Positions 58,220 through 64,000 of a DNA stretch of 64,000 nt are shown here, piece after piece. Source of the DNA: Talpa occidentalis (lineage: Eukaryota > Chordata > Mammalia > Eulipotyphla > Talpidae). The translations under genes were made by a program, and so were the position numbers. Each line of letters starts with the position of its first letter. Positions within the stretch are counted from its first letter, which is position 1. Under the pieces are notes generated by a model. The model made no database searches. It had not been told where the DNA came from and saw nothing but the letters and a program-made list of their open reading frames with translations. The stretch covers positions 39,296,329 to 39,360,328 of the forward strand of contig NW_023601212.1 in assembly GCF_014898055.3 (NCBI RefSeq), in the 5' to 3' direction.

Positions 58220-58361
58220 TAGGTCTAGGGTGACTCTTGTTTGACTTATGAAAATGAAATCATGTTGCTGTCCTGTCTCAAGATAGGAGCTGTTGTAAGC
58301 ACTGCAGGAAGGTTACTATCTTTCTTAGAAATCACTGGACGTGACTGCGAGTGACCACTGA

Positions 58362-58823
<462 letters not shown>

Positions 58824-58964
58824 TAGTGCAAACTGGAGCTGGGGCTGCAGTGTAATGCAGACCTGGAATTGGCTATCCATAGACTTCCCCCTCAGGATAG
58901 CATAGCGCCTGGCACTCTGGGTGCTCAGGCAGGTGGGGCTGCTATGGTGGTAAATATTCTCTAG

Positions 58965-59255
<291 letters not shown>

Positions 59256-60081
59256 TAGAGGGCTAAGGACACGTCCTTACTTCTTTCTGTTATTTTCTCT
59301 GAGTCTCACTGGTCCCTGGCTATTCCCAAGAGACTTGGATTTAGTTCCCCCTCCATGATTCCTGCCCACTCTTGTCTTGTGGGTCCTGGAGTCTATTTAA
59401 ATCAAGAACCAGCAGAAAAAACCAGCAGAAAAAAATGAGTCTACATTATGACTGAAGTGAGAGACTATGGGACAGCAAGCCTGAAGCTGCAGAATCAATC
59501 CTTTAGGAAGTGGTGCTTCTGAACCTGAGGTTACAGTTGATCACCTTCCCTCCTGGGAAAGCACACTCCAAATGCTTAGGAGATAGACTGGATAACAAGG
59601 AGATAGACTGTGTAATCTCTGTTTGATGTGAAAGGTAGTCATCATTAAGGATTTGAGGATCCTATTTTTCAAAGTAGTGGACCAAATCGACTTGTTCCCC
59701 ATGCTTAAGGTTTAGAACCCGGGGTTTAATGATCAAGGGACTAATCACTTCAGTCTAGTTCAGTTAGAACCATGGTTGATGAAGGTCAGGATGACTCTAG
59801 TCCTCTGAGGCACAATGCAGCAAGAACAAACCCTGGGTCAGCTCTTGGGTCAGTCAGAGATTTCAGAAAAGGGAATATAGGCTGAGCTCTAAAGGACACT
59901 TGAATCCTGAGTCTAGAGGGAGCAAGAACTCTGAGAAGTGGCTGGCAGCTCAGTGAAAGATGGGGGATGCCTCTTACACAGGCCTTGTCAGCCTTGGGAA
60001 TTAGTTTGTCTCCAGTGCAGCAAGCACCCAGGGGGCTTTTCATTTCTACCCAGGAATTAACCCAGAACTGAACACTCTTGA

Positions 60082-60363
<282 letters not shown>

Positions 60364-61417
60364 TGAGCACATGTGCTGCCACCCCTTACCTGAGTCAGCC
60401 CTATCACACGTTGGTGTGGATCACCATTCTAAAGACCAGTGGACCTTGTAATAAGAAATCAAGCGCCTGCCTCTCTCCCTCGCCTCCCAGTTCCTAACTT
60501 GTTTGTAGCCTTCCAGAGGAATTTCTGTGTGTCTCCAGGCACAGGGGCACATATAGCATTTTCCCCAAATGGTTGACGATGTATGTATATTATTGCCCCC
60601 CATAGCAGTATATCTTAGAGATCATCCCCTTTCTGTCCAAAAGCTTTTTTGTGGCTATGCCATAATTTACTAAGCCAGTTCCCTGGCTGAATGGGCATTC
60701 GGTTGTTTCTAATCTTTCATTGAAACAACACCATAATAACTACAACTTTGCTTGTTAGTCATTTCACATCTGACACACTAAGCCCCTAAAAATGGCATTA
60801 TTTGAATATAGCAGATGTACATGTGAAAATTTTGTAAACTCTACGAAACTGCCCTCTGCAGAGAGTGTATTTTGGAATGAAAGTGCCTTGTTCTCCTCGC
60901 CCACACAGTGTATTATCTAACTTTTGGTTCATCAACGTTCAAAAAGCAATCCTCGGAATTTTGTAGTGGACGCTTCTCAATCACAGCTAGTTGCTAGTTG
61001 CTTTGTGTAGGCCTCCTGAGCGCCAGGTGTGATGCCAGGTACCCACCCAGTAGATCTGTAACACTGTCCCACACCATTGGGGTGCTAAGATTCACTCCCT
61101 GAGTACCTTCCCTTCTTTCCCATTGCATTTGTAATTTACTCAGGACCAGCCTCCCTAGGTAAATGTAAACTCCCCAAGAGGGACAGGATTGTGCCTGTTG
61201 ACCTTAAGTCCCCAAATATGGTAGTAAATCTTTGATTGTTGCTGGAGTGCATTTCTAATCCCTGTCCCCAGGCACTTTCCCTCCAGCTCCATCTAGATGA
61301 CATGAAAATGACCATCTATTTGTTCTCAAGTCTCTCTGTTCCTCATGGGCCTGTGAGAGAGCAGCTCATTAGTCCCCAAGCCCTGTAAACCCTTAATCCT
61401 TGTTTGCCCTCTTTTCT

Positions 61418-62178
61418 TTTTTTTCCCTTTTTTTCTTTAATAAATTTTATTTTTATATTCCCCATACAATTGCAACCCCCTTATTTTGACCCCAATCCCT
61501 CCCCTCCCCGCCCCCCACCTCCCCATAGAGTGTCTCTGGTTCATAGTTGTTTGTTGATTTTGATTTTCACTTTCTTATAGTTAATCATTTTCCTGGTCCC
61601 TTATTTAAGTTTTTTAGATTCCTGCTATGAGTGAGACCATCCGGTATTTTTCTTTTTCTTTCTGGCTTATTTCGCTGAGCATGATCCCTTCCAGCGCCAT
61701 CCATGCTGCTGCAAATTGCATGTGTTTATCTTTTTTGAATGCTGAGTAATATTCCATGGTGTGTATGTACCACATCTTCTTGATCCTGTCATCTATTTTG
61801 GGGCATTTGGGTTGTTTCCAAAGCTTAGCTGTTGTAAACAGTGCTGCTATAAACATAGGGGTGCAGGTGCTCTTTGGAATTGATGTTTCTGTGTCCTTTG
61901 GGTAAATACCTAGGAGTGGAATTGCTGGATCATATGGAAGCTCTATGTTTAGTAGGTCCAGAAATCTCCACACAGCTCTCCATAGTGGTTGGACCAGTTT
62001 GCACTCCCACCAACAGTGCAGGAGAGTTCCTTTTTCTCCACATCCTCGCCAACATTTGTTGTTGCTAGTTTTTTTAATATGTGCCATTCTCACTGGTGTA
62101 AGATGGTATCTCATGGTAGTTTTGATTTGCATTTCCCTGATTATAAGTGATGTTGAACATTGTTTCATATGCCTTTTG
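61418..62178 (-). mobile_element. 5'-truncated L1 in SMARCA4 intron 6, antisense
   Basis: On the minus strand it encodes the last 184 codons of ORF2 without a break (stop near 61614), then the 3' UTR with the G-rich run and the tail. A perfect 16-bp duplication GTTTGCCCTCTTTTCT flanks it (61402-61417 and 62179-62194). The intact frame and perfect duplication point to a fairly recent insertion. Confidence 0.95.
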
Positions 62179-62394
62179 GTTTGCCCTCTTTTCTGCTAGG
62201 TCCTCCTGGCAAACTCTCTCAGATTCCCTACCCCCCATCTTGGAAGATGTGCTCTTCTGCTCTTTGTCACCTGGTCTATACATATATGTTCCTGGCCTCC
62301 TTGCTCTCACCCTCGTTTGTGCAGTTTTTCCAGAAAAGCAGTTTGAAATCTTTTTTTTGCACTTAAATTATATTAGCTCTATTCCTTGGGCAGA

Positions 62395-63090
62395 AATCTG
62401 TCATTAGCTTCACATTCATCCAGTAAATTCTTTGTTCAGCCCCTGCGCAATGCTCTGTCATCACCTACCTCATTGTGCCAGTTCCTTTTTTTAATTTCTT
62501 TACCCAGTTAGTCTCATTCCTGCCTCAGGGCCTTTGCACAGGCTGTACATAATACCTTGTGGTCATTTAGGCCCTCATTGCTGAGGTTTCCTCAGAGGAA
62601 ACCTATGTCCACCCCCCTCACCTCCAGCCCCCTCCTCAAAGTACTTGCCACTCTCTGGAATTAGTGGAAATATTTGATTTTTTTAAAAGATTTATTTATG
62701 CATGTAAGAACTGGGGTACAGGCCAGAGGTGGGGGTGGGTGAGAGGATTCACCAAAAACAGAATGGGGAGCAGAAGAGGCAGACTGATGGAAATACATTG
62801 CGGAGGGGAGCAGCGGGTGAGACAGGAGAGGTCTGTTGGGCCAGCACCCTGGCTGGGGATTGAACTCATGCTGCAGAGGTTGCCGATAGCTTCACCATGC
62901 TGTGCTTAAACCCTTTCGCCACATGGGAAGCCGAATATTTGATTTTTTAACTGCTTTATGACCTATCTACCTGATAAGTCTGTGAACTCTCTGAGAGCAA
63001 CAACAGCCCTGTAGTCATCTTTATAATGTTGAGGCCCTACACCTGCACATAGTAAGTACTTTTGCACATAGTAAGTACTCAGTAAATATT
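62395..63090 (+). repeat. L2-type ancient LINE remnant, SINE-interrupted
   Basis: CCTCAGGGCCTTTGCACAGG, GTGAACTCTCTGAGAGCAAC and a terminal AGTACTCAGTAAATATTTGG match an L2 3' end. It lies in SMARCA4 intron 6. Confidence 0.55.
62684..62932 (-). mobile_element. tRNA-derived SINE in SMARCA4 intron 6
   Basis: It is flanked by AATATTTGATTTTTT (62669-62683 and 62934-62948). Confidence 0.94.
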
Positions 63091-63460
63091 TGGCAAGACT
63101 GAATATGGGAATTATCTCATATGAACGTCAGACCATGACTATGGTTGCCGAGGCGGCTACTCACTTCGGGACTCACGGACTAAATAGATTCCCCAACCCC
63201 TATGTGTCATCCATCCCAGGCTGGGATGGAGACCCTGGTCTGCCGAACTCTCGAGACTGGCTCACAACTGCTGAAATGACATAAGCCAGCTGCTCCCTGT
63301 CTCATTTCCTATTTTGTGACTGTTCTGTGTTGTGGCTGACATCCTTTTCTGAGCCCTCTCCTGCTTCAGCATCAGCAGCTGCTGCCCTCAAGGATGGATT
63401 CTTCTGAGGCTTTAAGGAGAGGAACCAGGTGAGTTCCTTATAAATAGACAAGCTCTCTAA

Positions 63461-64000
<540 letters not shown>

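Overview
The window is nuclear DNA from a placental mammal. It has spliced vertebrate exons with GT/AG borders, a CpG-island promoter, ancient L1, L2, MIR and DNA-transposon remnants, and about fifty copies of one tRNA-derived SINE with RNA polymerase III A and B boxes. That SINE is specific to some lineage. It reminds me of the tRNA SINEs of horseshoe-bat-type genomes, but I cannot confirm this without a library search.

The one cellular gene I can support is SMARCA4 (BRG1, the ATPase of SWI/SNF chromatin-remodelling complexes), on the + strand from about 38150 to beyond the right edge. Exon 1 is noncoding and lies in a CpG island at about 37850-38760. After a 17-kb intron 1, coding exons 2-7 lie at 55558-55810, 57953-58085, 58381-58791, 59092-59190, 60104-60362 and 63493-63619. 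They join in phase into the first 417 codons, covering the proline/glycine-rich N-terminus, the QLQ domain and the region leading towards HSA. The HSA, ATPase and bromodomain exons lie outside the window. No frame break was seen in these exons.

The left 37.6 kb has no cellular gene I can support and is dominated by mobile DNA. Its centre is a deep nest at about 3040-21470. An ancient minus-strand L1 was hit by a SINE. That SINE was hit by an endogenous retrovirus (4400-20926, two LTRs, gamma-like gag/pro/pol, lysine-type primer binding site, no recognisable env). The provirus was hit by a near full-length L1 (10244-16714), and that L1 by a SINE and by a second, 5'-truncated L1. Target-site duplications survive at most levels. 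Four further SINEs sit in the provirus. All retroviral and L1 reading frames are broken.

Elsewhere there are a solo LTR inside an ancient L1 (24462-25058), MER20- and MER5A-like hAT remnants, a Tigger1-like remnant carrying a short retroposed mRNA-like 3' end (31479-31588), L2 and MIR remnants, and several microsatellites. SMARCA4 intron 1 is rich in SINEs, nearly all antisense to the gene. Intron 6 carries a young antisense L1 3' fragment and one SINE.

I found no evidence for a new multi-gene system. The observations most worth checking are the nesting order, the mixed character of the provirus and its unassigned open frame in the env position, the retroposed mRNA-like tail, SINE copies with non-consensus tails, and the SINE strand bias within SMARCA4.
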